DNA of 64,000 nt from Streptococcus lutetiensis. GTDB taxonomy: Bacteria > Bacillota > Bacilli > Lactobacillales > Streptococcaceae. A program made the position numbers and the translations under genes. Location of the stretch: positions 310,001 through 374,000 of the forward strand of contig NZ_LS483403.1 in assembly GCF_900475675.1 (NCBI RefSeq). Direction: 5' to 3'. Under the pieces are notes generated by a model that saw nothing but the letters and a program-made list of their open reading frames with translations, was not told where the DNA came from and made no database searches. Below, one piece after another: positions 35,193-45,286 of this stretch (position 1 is the stretch's first letter; every line of letters begins with the position of its first letter).

Positions 35193-35672
35193 ATCGCAAA
35201 CGCAAATACAATCATTGATGTCGTTACAGAAGTGGTTGCACCAGCTATTAAAGAGCCGTTTGAATTGGTTGATGTCGAGTATGGGAAAATGGGTAGCGAT
35301 TATGTGCTTAGCATTTTAATTGACAAACCAGAAGGGATTACCGTAAATGATACAGCTGATTTGACTGAAATCATCAGCCCTTTGCTTGATGCGATTAAAC
35401 CAGACCCATTTCCAGAGCAATATATGTTGGAAGTGTCTAGCCCTGGTTTAGAACGCCCGTTAAAAACGAAAGAAGCTCTTGAAAAAGCTGTAGGTTCTTA
35501 TGTCAATGTTAGTCTTTACAAAGCTATTGATAAAGTTAAGGTGTTCCAAGGAGACCTTGTAGCTTTTGATGGTGAAACATTGACCATTGATTATTTGGAC
35601 AAAACACGCAAGAAAACCGTTGAAATTCCATATTCAACAGTTGCAAAAGCGCGTTTGGCAGTGAAATTGTAG
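35193..35672 (+). CDS. rimP: Ribosome maturation factor RimP, probable AUC start
   Basis: 159 aa if started at ATC 35193. RimP assists 30S subunit assembly. The body [41 protein letters not shown] (split) and LERPLKT is unmistakable. No ATG, GTG or TTG lies in frame between a TGA at 35169 and GTG 35232; the GTG would remove the first helix and has no ribosome site. An AAGGAGG at 35178-35184 is eight bases from ATC 35193, giving an N-terminus (M/I)[10 protein letters not shown] like that of relatives. First gene of the rimP-nusA operon. Confidence 0.85.
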   Translation: MANANTIIDVVTEVVAPAIKEPFELVDVEYGKMGSDYVLSILIDKPEGITVNDTADLTEIISPLLDAIKPDPFPEQYMLEVSSPGLERPLKTKEALEKAVGSYVNVSLYKAIDKVKVFQGDLVAFDGETLTIDYLDKTRKKTVEIPYSTVAKARLAVKL

Positions 35673-35753
35673 TCAAACTACTACAACAAACTACAATCTG
35701 ATTTTACTTAGATATAAACGAAAGGATTACATCCTGCTTATCCATGCAGGGCA

Positions 35754-36935
35754 ATGAAAAAAATGAGCAAAGAAATGCTAGAAGCCTTCCGTATTTTGGA
35801 AGAAGAAAAACACATTAACAAAGACGATATCATCGACGCTGTCAAGGAATCTTTGAAATCAGCTTATAAACGTCGTTATGGTCAATCTGAATCATGTGTT
35901 ATTGAATTCGACGACAAAAAAGGTGACTTTAAAGTCTACACAGTTCGTGAAGTTGTTGAAGAAGTTTTTGATAGCCGTCTAGAAATCAGCTTGTCAGATG
36001 CATTGAAAATTAGCTCAGCTTACGAATTAGGTGACAAAATTCGCTTTGAAGAATCTGTTGCTGAATTTGGTCGTGTGGCTGCTCAATCAGCTAAACAAAC
36101 AATCATGGAAAAAATGCATCGTCAAATTCGTGAAGTGACTTACAACGAGTACAAACAACACGAAGGCGAAATCATGACTGGTACTGTTGAACGCTTCGAC
36201 CAACGTTTCATCTATGTTAACCTTGGTTCTCTTGAAGCACAATTGTCACACCAAGACCAAATTCCTGGTGAAACATGGAAATCACACGACCGTATAGAAG
36301 TTTACGTTTACAAAGTTGAAAACAATCCAAAAGGTGTTAACGTCTTTGTAAGCCGTAGCCACCCTCAATTCATCAAACGTATCATGGAACAAGAAATTCC
36401 TGAAGTATTTGACGGAACTGTTGAAATCATGAGCGTTTCACGTGAGGCTGGAGATCGTACAAAAGTTGCTGTTCGTAGCCACAATCCAAACGTTGATGCT
36501 ATCGGTACAATCGTTGGTCGTGGTGGAAGCAACATCAAAAAAGTTATCAGCAAATTCCATCCAAAACGTTACGATGCTAAAGCTGGCGTAGAAGTTCCTG
36601 TTGAAGAAAATATTGATGTTATCCAATGGGTTGAAGATCCAGCTGAATTCATCTACAACGCTATCGCACCAGCTGAAGTTGATATGGTTCTTTTCGACGA
36701 AGAAGACAGCAAACGTGCAACTGTTGTTGTTCCTGACAACAAATTGTCACTTGCTATCGGTCGTCGTGGACAAAACGTTCGTTTGGCCGCACATTTGACT
36801 GGCTACCGTATCGACATCAAATCTGCTTCAGAATATGAAGCACTTGAAGCTGAACGTGCAGAACAAGCAGCTGCTCCAGCTGAAGAAGTTGCTGAAACTG
36901 CTGAAACAGAAGTTGTAGCAAACGACGCAGAATAA
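35754..36935 (+). CDS. nusA: Transcription termination/antitermination factor NusA
   Basis: 393 aa. N-terminal RNA-polymerase-binding domain (1-125), S1 domain (about 135-200), KH1 and KH2 ([11 protein letters not shown] near 260, [11 protein letters not shown] near 340), then a short acidic Ala/Glu tail. The start is unclear: ATG 35754 gives [12 protein letters not shown] and ATG 35763 gives MSKEMLEAF, the family N-terminus; neither has a proper ribosome site, and a CCTGC/GCAGG hairpin (35733-35750) lies immediately before. Confidence 0.94.
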   Translation: MKKMSKEMLEAFRILEEEKHINKDDIIDAVKESLKSAYKRRYGQSESCVIEFDDKKGDFKVYTVREVVEEVFDSRLEISLSDALKISSAYELGDKIRFEESVAEFGRVAAQSAKQTIMEKMHRQIREVTYNEYKQHEGEIMTGTVERFDQRFIYVNLGSLEAQLSHQDQIPGETWKSHDRIEVYVYKVENNPKGVNVFVSRSHPQFIKRIMEQEIPEVFDGTVEIMSVSREAGDRTKVAVRSHNPNVDAIGTIVGRGGSNIKKVISKFHPKRYDAKAGVEVPVEENIDVIQWVEDPAEFIYNAIAPAEVDMVLFDEEDSKRATVVVPDNKLSLAIGRRGQNVRLAAHLTGYRIDIKSASEYEALEAERAEQAAAPAEEVAETAETEVVANDAE

Positions 36936-36953
36936 GAAAGATAGAGGTGTTTC

Positions 36954-37250
36954 ATGGCTAAAACACGTAAAATACCTTTAAGAAAATCAGTTGTTTCAGG
37001 TGAAGTTATTGATAAGCGTGATTTACTTCGCATTGTTAAGAACAAAGAAGGTGAGATTTTTATCGATCCAACTGGTAAGCAAAACGGACGTGGTGCTTAC
37101 ATCAAACTTGACAATGCAGAAGCTCTTCAAGCCAAAGAAAAACGCGTCTTTAACCGTAGCTTTTCAATGGAAGTTCCTGAATCATTTTATGATGAATTGA
37201 TTGCTTACGTAGATCACAAAGTCAAAAGAAGAGAGTTAGGTCTTGAATAA
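36954..37250 (+). CDS. rnpM: RNase P modulator RnpM (YlxR)
   Basis: 98 aa basic RNA-binding protein. YlxR proteins bind the RNA subunit of RNase P and reduce its activity. Visible: IPLRKSVVSGEVIDKRDLLRI (two blocks) and GRGAYIKLDNAEA, the GRGAYI signature. AGAGGTG precedes the ATG. Overlaps ylxQ by 8 bases. Confidence 0.9.
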   Translation: MAKTRKIPLRKSVVSGEVIDKRDLLRIVKNKEGEIFIDPTGKQNGRGAYIKLDNAEALQAKEKRVFNRSFSMEVPESFYDELIAYVDHKVKRRELGLE

Positions 37251-37545
37251 CCACCAAAGATTGTCAAATTTAATTGGCCTAGCACAACGTGCAGGAAAAG
37301 TTATTTCTGGAGAAGAATTAGTTATTAAGGCTATCCAATCTGGCAAAGCAAAATTTGTTTTTCTGGCAAATGATGCTGGTGATAATTTGACAAAGAAAAC
37401 AACTGATAAAAGTCATTATTACAAAGTAGAAGTCTCCACAGTGTTTAACACACTGGAATTAAGTGCTGCGCTTGGTAAACCACGTAAAGTGGTTGCCATA
37501 GCAGACGCTGGATTTTCAAAGAAAATGAGGACTCTTATGAACTAA
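37243..37545 (+). CDS. ylxQ: YlxQ-type L7Ae-family RNA-binding protein
   Basis: 100 aa from TTG 37243, which lies inside the end of rnpM. L7Ae/L30e fold, usually binding kink-turn RNA; role in bacteria unsettled. Core [18 protein letters not shown] and [12 protein letters not shown] are characteristic. Followed after 19 nt by infB. Confidence 0.88.
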   Translation: MNNHQRLSNLIGLAQRAGKVISGEELVIKAIQSGKAKFVFLANDAGDNLTKKTTDKSHYYKVEVSTVFNTLELSAALGKPRKVVAIADAGFSKKMRTLMN

Positions 37546-37564
37546 CAGAATAGGAGGACATCAA

Positions 37565-40288
37565 TTGTCAAAGAAAAGATTATATGAAATCGCTAAAGAA
37601 CTGGGCAAATCAAGCAAAGAAGTTGTTGACTATGCTCAAGAGCTAGGACTTGATGTGAAGAGCCATTCTTCTAGCGTTGACGAATCTGATGCCAAACGAA
37701 TTGTGGCGAAATTCTCAGGGAATGCCAAACCAGCTGCGGCAAAAGCCAAAGTTGAAAAAGTAGCTGAGAAAATAGTTGCAGAAGCTCCTAAAGTAGCTCC
37801 TGCTAAACCTCAGAGCCGTAATTTCAAGGCGGAACGTGAAGCGCGTGCTAAAGCTGAAGCTGAAAAACGAGCTAAAGGCGGCGATAAAAAGCGCAATAAC
37901 AATAAAGGACGCGACAATCGTTCTAATCGTGACAGGCAAGAGAATGCCCGAAATAATCGCAAACAACGCGATCGCAATTCTCAAAATCATAATCGAAGAG
38001 ATCAACAGCGTGATAATCACCAAAGAGATCAACGAAACGATCGAAATCAAGCAGCAAAACCACGTATCGATTTCAAGGCACGTGCCGCTGCTTTGAAAGC
38101 AGAACAAAATGCTGAGTATTCTCGCCAAAGCGAAAATCGCATTCACGAAAAAGAAGCTGCTAAGCGTAAAGCAAAAGCAACTAAAGAACAAGAGCACAAA
38201 GCTCATGTGGAAGCGAAAGCTAAGGCTGAAGAACACAAAGCAAAAGCAGCAAAACCTGCAACTTCTGCGTCAAAATATGTGGCTGCAGAACAAGCAGCAC
38301 CTGCTGTAGATAAACGTCGTAAGAAACAAGCTCGTCCTGAAAAATCACGTGATTATGAACGTGATAATGAAGATAGACTACGCAAGAATAGAAAAAATTG
38401 GAATAATCATAACCAAGTGAGAAATCAAAGAAATAGTAACTGGAATAATAATAAGAAAAACAAAAAAGGTAAACATAACAATCGTAACAACGCTCCAAAA
38501 CCTGTAACAGAGCGTAAGTTCCACGAATTACCTAAAGAATTTGAATATACTGAAGGCATGACTGTTGCTGAAATCGCAAAACGTATCAAACGCGAACCAG
38601 CAGAAATCGTTAAGAAACTCTTCTTGATGGGTGTTATGGCCACTCAAAACCAATCCCTCGACAGTGATACAATCGAATTGTTGATGGTTGATTATGGTAT
38701 TGAAGCACACAAAAAAGTCGAAGTTGATGAAGCTGATATCGAACGCTTCTTTGCTGACGAAGGCTACCTCAACCCAGACGAAATGGTTGAACGTGCTCCT
38801 GTCGTAACTATCATGGGACACGTTGACCACGGTAAAACAACCCTTCTTGATACCCTTCGTAATTCACGTGTCGCTACAGGCGAAGCTGGTGGTATCACTC
38901 AACACATCGGTGCTTACCAAATCGTTGAAAATGGTAAGAAAATTACCTTCCTTGATACACCAGGTCACGCGGCCTTTACATCAATGCGTGCGCGTGGTGC
39001 CTCAATCACAGATATCACTATCTTGATTGTTGCCGCTGATGACGGTGTTATGCCTCAAACAATCGAAGCTATTAACCACTCTAAAGCCGCTGGTGTCCCA
39101 ATCATCGTTGCTATCAACAAGATTGATAAACCAGGTGCTAACCCAGAACGTGTTATCGGTGAATTGGCAGAACACGGAATCATCTCATCTGCTTGGGGTG
39201 GTGACTGTGAATTCGTTGAAATTTCAGCTAAATTTGGTAAAAACATTGATGAATTGTTAGAAACAGTTCTTCTTGTTGCTGAAATGGAAGAATTGAAAGC
39301 TGACCCAACAGTTCGCGCTATCGGTACTGTTATCGAAGCTCGTCTTGATAAAGGTAAAGGACCTGTGGCAACACTTCTTGTCCAACAAGGTACTCTTCAT
39401 GTTCAAGACCCAATCGTTGTTGGTAACACATTCGGTCGTGTTCGTGCTATGGTTAATGACCTTGGACGCCGTGTTAAAGTGGCAGAACCATCAACACCAG
39501 TATCAATCACTGGTTTGAATGATGTGCCTATGGCAGGTGACCACTTTGCGGTTTACGAAGATGAAAAAGCTGCGCGTGCAGCCGGTGAAGAACGTGCTAA
39601 ACGTGCTTTGTTGAAACAACGTCAAGTTACTCAACGTGTTAGTCTTGAAAACCTCTTTGATACCCTTAAAGCAGGTCAAGTTAAGACTGTTAACGTCATC
39701 ATCAAAGCTGACGTACAAGGTTCTGTTGAAGCCCTTGCTGCCTCACTTCTTAAAATCGATGTTGAAGGCGTAAAAGTTTCAGTTGTTCACTCAGCCGTAG
39801 GTGCTATCAACGAATCAGACGTTACTCTTGCTGAAGCATCAAATGCCTTCATCATTGGATTTAACGTCCGCCCTACACCACAAGCTCGCGAACAAGCAGA
39901 AGCTGATGAAGTAGATATTCGTCTTCACTCAATCATCTACAAAGTTATCGAAGAAGTTGAAGATGCTATGAAAGGTATGCTTGACCCTGAATACAAAGAA
40001 AAAATCATCGGTGAAGCTCTTATCCGTGAAACATTTAAAGTATCTAAAGTTGGTACAATCGGTGGATTCATGGTTACAAATGGTAAAATTACGCGTGATG
40101 CTAGCGCACGTGTCATCCGTGACGGTGTCGTTATCTTCGACGGTAAACTTGCCAGCCTTAAACACTTCAAAGATGACGTTAAAGAAATCGGAAACGGCCA
40201 AGAAGGTGGTTTGATGATTGAAAACTACAACGATATCAAAGTTGATGACGTTATCGAAGCTTACGTTATGGAAGAAATTAAACGTTAA
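37565..40288 (+). CDS. infB: Translation initiation factor IF-2
   Basis: 907 aa from TTG 37565, with AGGAGG at 37552-37557. GTPase that places fMet-tRNA on the 30S subunit. IF2-N module at the N-terminus ([17 protein letters not shown]), then a long low-complexity region (about 75-310) rich in Lys, Arg, Asn, Asp, Gln and Ala, a second IF2-N module near 325, and the G domain: [14 protein letters not shown] (G1, about 416), DTPGHAAF (G3), NKID (G4). Domains II-IV follow to the end. The low-complexity part generates long but meaningless antisense frames. Confidence 0.96.
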   Translation: MSKKRLYEIAKELGKSSKEVVDYAQELGLDVKSHSSSVDESDAKRIVAKFSGNAKPAAAKAKVEKVAEKIVAEAPKVAPAKPQSRNFKAEREARAKAEAEKRAKGGDKKRNNNKGRDNRSNRDRQENARNNRKQRDRNSQNHNRRDQQRDNHQRDQRNDRNQAAKPRIDFKARAAALKAEQNAEYSRQSENRIHEKEAAKRKAKATKEQEHKAHVEAKAKAEEHKAKAAKPATSASKYVAAEQAAPAVDKRRKKQARPEKSRDYERDNEDRLRKNRKNWNNHNQVRNQRNSNWNNNKKNKKGKHNNRNNAPKPVTERKFHELPKEFEYTEGMTVAEIAKRIKREPAEIVKKLFLMGVMATQNQSLDSDTIELLMVDYGIEAHKKVEVDEADIERFFADEGYLNPDEMVERAPVVTIMGHVDHGKTTLLDTLRNSRVATGEAGGITQHIGAYQIVENGKKITFLDTPGHAAFTSMRARGASITDITILIVAADDGVMPQTIEAINHSKAAGVPIIVAINKIDKPGANPERVIGELAEHGIISSAWGGDCEFVEISAKFGKNIDELLETVLLVAEMEELKADPTVRAIGTVIEARLDKGKGPVATLLVQQGTLHVQDPIVVGNTFGRVRAMVNDLGRRVKVAEPSTPVSITGLNDVPMAGDHFAVYEDEKAARAAGEERAKRALLKQRQVTQRVSLENLFDTLKAGQVKTVNVIIKADVQGSVEALAASLLKIDVEGVKVSVVHSAVGAINESDVTLAEASNAFIIGFNVRPTPQAREQAEADEVDIRLHSIIYKVIEEVEDAMKGMLDPEYKEKIIGEALIRETFKVSKVGTIGGFMVTNGKITRDASARVIRDGVVIFDGKLASLKHFKDDVKEIGNGQEGGLMIENYNDIKVDDVIEAYVMEEIKR

Positions 40289-40300
40289 TTCCCATTGAGA

Positions 40301-40356
40301 CTGAAGTTTCTAATGGGAATACGGCAAGCACTATGGTGCCTTGCCTAAACGTTACA
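40301..40356 (+). repeat. 56-nt element, copy A, in the infB-rbfA gap
   Basis: Aligns without gaps to 40425-40480 at roughly three quarters identity (shared TCTAATG, GAATA, GGCAA, CTATG, TAAACGTTACA). This copy folds well: ATTCCCATT (40288-40296 region) with AATGGGAAT, then GGCAAG...CTTGCC. Confidence 0.55.
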
Positions 40357-40359
40357 CTA

Positions 40360-40398
40360 GTCTAAAACTTTCAGTATAATCGACTGAAAGTTTTAGAC
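40360..40398 (+). repeat. Perfect 16-bp inverted repeat between the two 56-nt copies
   Basis: GTCTAAAACTTTCAGT (40360-40375) and ACTGAAAGTTTTAGAC (40383-40398), 7-nt loop ATAATCG, no T run. Could be a hairpin for processing, or an operator; a TATAAT falls in the loop side (40375-40380). Confidence 0.6.
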
Positions 40399-40424
40399 GT
40401 CGAAACGCTCCATTTTCTAAGAAA

Positions 40425-40480
40425 CTAAAATCTCTAATGAGAATATGGCAATCCCTATGTAGCTTTTCTTAAACGTTACA
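40425..40480 (+). repeat. 56-nt element, copy B, in the infB-rbfA gap
   Basis: Second copy of the element at 40301-40356, period 124 nt, ending in the identical TAAACGTTACA; pairing is poorer than in copy A. Together with the hairpin and a terminator it fills the whole 260-nt gap. Confidence 0.55.
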
Positions 40481-40493
40481 GTTATAAATGAAT

Positions 40494-40523
40494 AAAAGCT
40501 AGGCTTGCTTAGCCTAGCTTTTT
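40494..40523 (+). terminator. Terminator-like hairpin before rbfA
   Basis: AAAGCTAGGCT (40495-40505) and AGCCTAGCTTT (40511-40521), 5-nt loop, followed by T residues. It would separate rbfA from infB unless read through. Confidence 0.75.
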
Positions 40524-40548
40524 CAAAAAGATTAGAAAGGAAATAACT

Positions 40549-40899
40549 ATGGCTAATCATCGTGTCGACCGTGTTGGTATGGAAATCAAACGTGAAGTCA
40601 ATGAAATTTTGCATAAAAAAGTTCGCGACCCACGTGTTCAAGATGTGACAATTACTGATGTTCAAATGCTTGGAGACCTTTCAATGGCTAAAGTGTATTA
40701 CACAATTCACTCTGAACTTGCATCAGATAACCAAAAAGCCCAAATTGGTCTTGAAAAAGCTAAAGGTACAATCAAACGCGAACTCGGTCGCAACTTGACA
40801 ATGTACAAAATCCCAGATTTGATATTTATCAAAGATGAATCAATCGAATACGGAAATAAAATCGATCAATTGCTTCGTGATTTGGAAGTTAAAAAATAA
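40549..40899 (+). CDS. rbfA: 30S ribosome-binding factor RbfA
   Basis: 116 aa. Cold-shock assembly factor for the 16S rRNA 5' end. KH-like fold with [18 protein letters not shown] at the start, [20 protein letters not shown] and [20 protein letters not shown] (blocks). AGAAAGGA upstream of the ATG. A terminator-like hairpin before it suggests its expression is partly uncoupled from infB. Confidence 0.95.
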   Translation: MANHRVDRVGMEIKREVNEILHKKVRDPRVQDVTITDVQMLGDLSMAKVYYTIHSELASDNQKAQIGLEKAKGTIKRELGRNLTMYKIPDLIFIKDESIEYGNKIDQLLRDLEVKK

Positions 40900-40927
40900 A
40901 TTTTAGTTAACTAGAATTTTATATGAG

Positions 40928-40957
40928 AAAGGTCTGCCACTTGGCAGGCCTTTTTTG
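40928..40957 (+). terminator. Terminator of the rimP-rbfA operon
   Basis: GGTCTGCCA (40931-40939) with TGGCAGGCC (40942-40950), tight loop, then six T. Confidence 0.85.
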
Positions 40958-40994
40958 GGTGTGATATAATGAAAGTGGTTTAGCGAGGAATATT

Positions 40995-41582
40995 GTGAAG
41001 ATGAAAATTACGGTTTATTTGGGGTCAAGTTTTGGCAATGACCCGATTTATAAGGAAAATATCATTGAATTAGGTCATTGGTTAGCCAAACAGAAGCATC
41101 AATTAATCTATGGTGGCAGTAAAGATGGTCTAATGGGCATTTTGGCAGATACGGTTTTAGCTGATGGCGGAGAGGTTTATGGTATTATTCCGCTTGATTT
41201 TAAAAAGCGTGAAAAAGCTCATTTGCATTTAACAGAGCTCACTGTGGTAGCTGATATGGATGAGCGTAAGCGACTCTTAATGGATAATGGGGAGCTTTTT
41301 TTGGCTTTTCCAGGTGGTCCTGGAACTCTTGAGGAAATTGTCCAAGCTTTTTCTTGGGCACGCATTGGGCTCCATCATAAACCGTGTCTTTTTCTTAATT
41401 TGAATGGTTATTATAACCCTCTCAAAGCCCTTTTTGACCAAATGGTGACTACGGAATTTTTGAGACAAGAAGATCGTGATAAGGCCATTTTTGTAGATGA
41501 TTTAAAGGCTCTGCAAGAATTTGTAAAAGCTTATCAAAGAGAGGAAAATGATAGATTTCAAAGCTTTATTTGCAAGCGATAA
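40995..41582 (+). CDS. LOG-family (TIGR00730) Rossmann-fold protein
   Basis: 195 aa from GTG 40995 (GAGGAA six to seven bases upstream; ATG 41001 is the alternative). Family members hydrolyse nucleoside 5'-monophosphates, releasing a free base. The catalytic signature PGGPGTLEE is intact near residue 101-109, with YGGSKDGLMG and MDERKRLL earlier. The cytokinin name comes from plants; the bacterial substrate is probably AMP or a modified nucleotide. Its last 35 bases overlap a decayed nucleotidyltransferase gene. Confidence 0.88.
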   Translation: MKMKITVYLGSSFGNDPIYKENIIELGHWLAKQKHQLIYGGSKDGLMGILADTVLADGGEVYGIIPLDFKKREKAHLHLTELTVVADMDERKRLLMDNGELFLAFPGGPGTLEEIVQAFSWARIGLHHKPCLFLNLNGYYNPLKALFDQMVTTEFLRQEDRDKAIFVDDLKALQEFVKAYQREENDRFQSFICKR

Positions 41583-42092
41583 AGAGTTGATAGCGATTTT
41601 AACTATAATAGCTGAGCTTGAGCTGCCAGATGCTTGGCTTGCTGCGGGGGCACTTCGTAATTACGTTTGGATGTCTTATCAGGAAAGCCAGGTTTGTTGG
41701 ATACAAGTGACATTGATGTTGTCTTTTTTGCCCCTGAGATTACTTATGAGAAGACTTAAGCTATTCAAGAACAGCTTCAAGTGGCCTACCCTAGTTATCA
41801 ATGGGAAGTCAAAAATCAGGTCTTTATGCATGGTCACAGTCCGCACACAGCCCCTTATCAAAATGCTAGAGGTGCTATCAGTAAATATCCAGAACGCTGT
41901 ACAGCTATAGCAGCACGTTTAAAAGATGGTGATTTAGAATTATTTTTGCCTTACGGTGATGATATTGTTAATTTTATTGTGCAACTGACACCACATTTCT
42001 TAGCAGATGAAGAGCGTATGGCAGTCTACCGTGAGCGCTTGAAAAAGAAAGATTGGCAAAAGAGATGGCCGCGCTTGCAAATTCTAGCGTAA
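41548..42092 (+). pseudogene. Decayed nucleotidyltransferase-family gene (COG3575-like)
   Basis: Would encode a protein of about 180 aa of the family that carries a TDIDVVFFD-type metal motif. Frame 1 gives MIDFKALFASDKELIAILTI and LPDAWLAAGALRNYVW; after a one-base loss near 41668-41676 the sequence continues in another frame with LSGKPGLLDTSDIDVVFFAPE, then meets an in-frame TAA at 41757-41759, and resumes AIQEQLQVAYPSYQWEVKNQ and on to SKYPERCTAIAARL and LPYGDDIVNF. One frameshift plus one nonsense codon make it a pseudogene. Confidence 0.85.
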
Positions 42093-42155
42093 AGAACTAG
42101 GATGAAGGTGTAAACTCTTCTAAATTACTCAGAGCACAAAGTTATTTGTGTTTAA

Positions 42156-42187
42156 AGTTCGAAATATTAAATTTCGGACTATTTTTT
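42156..42187 (+). terminator. Terminator before the copper operon
   Basis: AGTTCGAAAT paired with ATTTCGGACT (42171-42180), 5-nt loop, then ATTTTTT. Confidence 0.75.
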
Positions 42188-42197
42188 GCAGTTATAG

Positions 42198-42241
42198 TTG
42201 ACAAATGTAGACCATAGAAATATAATGAATTTACAAACGTA
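42198..42241 (+). promoter_or_regulatory. copYAZ promoter with two cop boxes
   Basis: TTGACA (42198-42203), 17-bp spacer, TATAAT (42221-42226). GACAAATGTA at 42200-42209 matches the CopY box xACAnnTGTx and overlaps the -35; TACAAACGTA at 42232-42241 differs by one base and lies just below the -10. Confidence 0.82.
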
Positions 42242-42272
42242 AACCAAAAAAAGATATTTAGAAAGGAATGCT

Positions 42273-42704
42273 ATGTCAATTTCAAAATCAGAATGGGAGA
42301 TCATACGCGTGATTTGGACTAAAGATGCGGCGACGAGTGGTCAGATTCTTGATGTTCTAGGTGAAAAAAATAGCTGGACAGCCTCAACGGTTAAGACTTT
42401 GTTGAAACGTTTAGTTGATAAAGGTTACTTGACAAGAAAGAGGTCTGGCAAAGCTTTTCTCTATTCAAGTCTCTTGTCTGAGCAAGAAGCTATGAACCAG
42501 CAGGCTGATGACTTATTTGATAAATTTTGTCAGCGTAAGCACAAGACTATTCTTGAACATCTGTTGAAAGAAACGCCAATGAGACTTTCTGACATTGCTG
42601 ATTTACAAGCTCTGCTATCATCCAAAGAAAAAGAAGCTTTGGATGAAGTACCGTGTAATTGTATTCCTGGACAATGTCGTTGTAAAGAACACCTTGGTCT
42701 TTAA
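42273..42704 (+). CDS. copY: Copper-responsive repressor CopY
   Basis: 143 aa, BlaI/MecI/CopY winged-helix family. Releases the cop promoter when Cu(I) replaces zinc in its C-terminal CxCxxxxCxC site, here CNCIPGQCRC at residues 129-138, complete. The DNA-binding part is SEWEIIRVIWTKDAATSGQI and WTASTVKTLLKRLVDKGYL. First gene of copYAZ behind a promoter with two cop boxes. Confidence 0.95.
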   Translation: MSISKSEWEIIRVIWTKDAATSGQILDVLGEKNSWTASTVKTLLKRLVDKGYLTRKRSGKAFLYSSLLSEQEAMNQQADDLFDKFCQRKHKTILEHLLKETPMRLSDIADLQALLSSKEKEALDEVPCNCIPGQCRCKEHLGL

Positions 42705-42741
42705 TGGTTGATTTGTCAGATTTCTGATAGGAAGGTATCTT

Positions 42742-44979
42742 ATGGAAAAAGAAGAAGTCTTTGTCATTGACGGTATGACTTGTGCGGCTTGTGCTTTAAC
42801 CGTCGAGAATGCTGTCAATAAAATAGATCATGTCGATTCAGCGGTTGTTAATCTGACAACAGAGAAGATGACTGTACGCTATAATCCTGACTTAGTCAGT
42901 GAAGCTGAGATTGAAAAAGCTGTTGTGGATGCTGGGTATGGCGCTTGTGTCTTTAACCCAACAACAGCTAAAAGCCAATCAGAACGCCAGAGCGAAGCCA
43001 CTCATAATATGTGGCATAAGTTTTTGTGGTCTGCGACTTTTGCGATTCCCTTGCTTTATCTCTCGATGGGCAGTATGATGGGCATGTGGGTGCCAAAAGT
43101 TGTTAGCATGAGTGAGCATCCTTTGATTTTTGCGCTGGTTCAGCTTGCATTGACTTTACCAGTCATGTACTTTGGGCGCCGTTTTTATGTTAATGGTTTT
43201 CGTGCTTTGTTAAAAGTACATCCTAATATGGATTCCTTAGTAGCTTTGGCAACAACCGCAGCATTTCTTTATAGTCTTTACAGCACTTACCACATCATTC
43301 TTGGGCATGTTCATCACGTGCATATGCTGTACTTTGAATCAGTTGCGGTGATTTTGACCTTGATTACCTTGGGAAAATATTTTGAAACCTTGTCGAAAGG
43401 CCGAACATCCGATGCCATCCAAAAGCTCTTAACCTTGTCTGCTAAAGAAGCAATGGTTATCCGAGATGGTGTTGAGCAGAAAATCCCAATTGATCAGGTT
43501 CAAGTAGGTGACCTTATCATGGTCAAACCAGGTGAAAAAATTCCTGTTGATGGTTATGTGGTGTCAGGACATTCGGCTATTGATGAATCAATGCTGACGG
43601 GTGAAAGTATCCCAGTGGAAAAAGTAGCAGATGATAAGGTGTTTGGAGCTTCAATCAATGGACAAGGTTCCCTAACCATTCGTGCTGAAAAAGTCGGTGA
43701 TGAAACTCTTTTAGCCCAAATCATTAAACTGGTTGAAGATGCCCAACAAACCAAAGCACCGATTGCTAAGATTGCTGATAAGGTTGCTGGTGTTTTTGTG
43801 CCAGCAGTTATGACTATCGCTTTGATTACTTTCTTATTCTGGTATTTTGCCAAGGGTGAAAGTTTTGTTTTTGCTCTCCAAGTCGCTATCGCTATTCTGG
43901 TGATTGCTTGTCCATGTGCTCTTGGACTTGCCACACCAACAGCCATCATGGTCGGAACTGGTCGAGGCGCTGAAAACGGGATTCTTTACAAACGTGGTGA
44001 CGTCCTTGAAAATGCTCATCACATTGATACCATGGTCTTTGATAAGACAGGAACTATTACACAAGGAAAACCACAAGTGGTTGATGTTATCGCCTATCAC
44101 GGTGATGAAAAGAGCCTGCTTGTTCAGGTCGCTTCCGTTGAAAAGTATTCAGAGCATCCACTTAGTCAGGCTATTGTAGAAAAAGCTAGCGCTGACAAAC
44201 TAACTTTGGAAGAAGTTGAGAATTTCACTTCTTTGACAGGACGAGGTTTACAAGCTGATCTTGCAGGGAAGACCGTTTACGTCGGTAACCGCAGATTGAT
44301 GGAAGAGTTACAAGTTGATTTGACCGCGAGTGAAACAGCTGTGCTGGCTGCGACACAAAAAGGTCAAACACCGATTTACATCTCGGCTAATGAGCAACTG
44401 ATAGGAGTAATTACCGTAGCGGATTTGTTAAAAGCAGATAGTAAAGATACCGTCGCTAAATTACAAAATCAAGGCATTGATGTTGTTTTACTAACAGGAG
44501 ATAACAGCAATACCGCGCAAGCTATTGCCAAACAAGCCGGCATTAAGACTGTGATTAGCGAAGTCTTGCCTGACCAAAAATCACAAGCTATTAAGGACTT
44601 GCAGCGTCAAGGAAAAATGGTTGCCATGGTCGGTGACGGGATTAATGATGCGCCAGCGTTAGCAGTAGCAGATATTGGGATTGCGGTAGGTTCAGGAACT
44701 GACATTGCCATTGAGTCAGCGGATATTATCCTAATGAAACCAGAAATTTCAGATGTCCTCAGAGCTTTAAGCATCAGTTGTTTGACGATTAAAGTGGTTA
44801 AGGAAAATCTCTTCTGGGCATTCATCTACAATATTCTAGCGATTCCAGTTGCGATGGGAGTTTTGTATCTCTTTGGTGGACCTTTGCTTAATCCCATGAT
44901 TGCAGGACTTGCTATGGGCTTTAGTTCAGTGTCAGTGGTTCTAAATGCCCTTCGCTTAAAATACATGACATTAAAATAA
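42742..44979 (+). CDS. copA: Copper-exporting P1B-type ATPase CopA
   Basis: 745 aa. One N-terminal heavy-metal domain with [15 protein letters not shown] (CxxC at about 12-15), eight membrane segments, CPC in the sixth ([15 protein letters not shown], about 391-393), phosphorylation [18 protein letters not shown] (His-Pro of P1B pumps) and [16 protein letters not shown]. Exports Cu(I), protecting against copper in host phagocytes or feed. Repressed by CopY. Confidence 0.95.
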   Translation: MEKEEVFVIDGMTCAACALTVENAVNKIDHVDSAVVNLTTEKMTVRYNPDLVSEAEIEKAVVDAGYGACVFNPTTAKSQSERQSEATHNMWHKFLWSATFAIPLLYLSMGSMMGMWVPKVVSMSEHPLIFALVQLALTLPVMYFGRRFYVNGFRALLKVHPNMDSLVALATTAAFLYSLYSTYHIILGHVHHVHMLYFESVAVILTLITLGKYFETLSKGRTSDAIQKLLTLSAKEAMVIRDGVEQKIPIDQVQVGDLIMVKPGEKIPVDGYVVSGHSAIDESMLTGESIPVEKVADDKVFGASINGQGSLTIRAEKVGDETLLAQIIKLVEDAQQTKAPIAKIADKVAGVFVPAVMTIALITFLFWYFAKGESFVFALQVAIAILVIACPCALGLATPTAIMVGTGRGAENGILYKRGDVLENAHHIDTMVFDKTGTITQGKPQVVDVIAYHGDEKSLLVQVASVEKYSEHPLSQAIVEKASADKLTLEEVENFTSLTGRGLQADLAGKTVYVGNRRLMEELQVDLTASETAVLAATQKGQTPIYISANEQLIGVITVADLLKADSKDTVAKLQNQGIDVVLLTGDNSNTAQAIAKQAGIKTVISEVLPDQKSQAIKDLQRQGKMVAMVGDGINDAPALAVADIGIAVGSGTDIAIESADIILMKPEISDVLRALSISCLTIKVVKENLFWAFIYNILAIPVAMGVLYLFGGPLLNPMIAGLAMGFSSVSVVLNALRLKYMTLK

Positions 44980-44990
44980 AGGAGTTTCTC

Positions 44991-45197
44991 ATGGAAAAAA
45001 CATATGAAGTAACAGGCATGAAATGCCAAGGTTGTGTCACAAAAGTGACTGAAAAATTATCAGCTGTTTCTGGCGTGAAAGCAGTTAATGTTGATTTAGA
45101 GAAAAAACAAGCGACTATCACAGGACGTCCATTTAAGTTCTTTTTAAAACGTGCGCTTAAAGGAACAAAATTTAGCCTCGGAAAAGAAATTAAGTAA
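44991..45197 (+). CDS. copZ: Copper chaperone CopZ
   Basis: 68 aa heavy-metal-associated fold. Cu(I) site MKCQGC at residues 9-14, then VTEKLSAVSGVKAVNVDLE. The C-terminal KFFLKRALKGTKFSLGKE is basic, a feature of streptococcal CopZ. GGAG precedes the ATG, 11 nt after copA. Delivers copper to CopA and CopY. Last gene of the operon. Confidence 0.92.
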   Translation: MEKTYEVTGMKCQGCVTKVTEKLSAVSGVKAVNVDLEKKQATITGRPFKFFLKRALKGTKFSLGKEIK

Positions 45198-45204
45198 AAT
45201 TTAG

Positions 45205-45230
45205 AAAAACAGAGCTTGCTCTGTTTTTTT
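45205..45230 (+). terminator. Terminator of the cop operon
   Basis: AAAACAGAGC/GCTCTGTTTT around TT, then T run. Confidence 0.85.
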
Positions 45231-45286
45231 ACTTCTTTAAAAATGATAAACTAGTCTAGTAAGAAAAAATATAGTTTGGAATCAAA

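Noticed and set aside
37715..38236. 173-aa reading frame on the minus strand inside infB
   Set aside because: It is the antisense of the low-complexity Lys/Arg/Asn region of IF-2; no ribosome site, no family resemblance.
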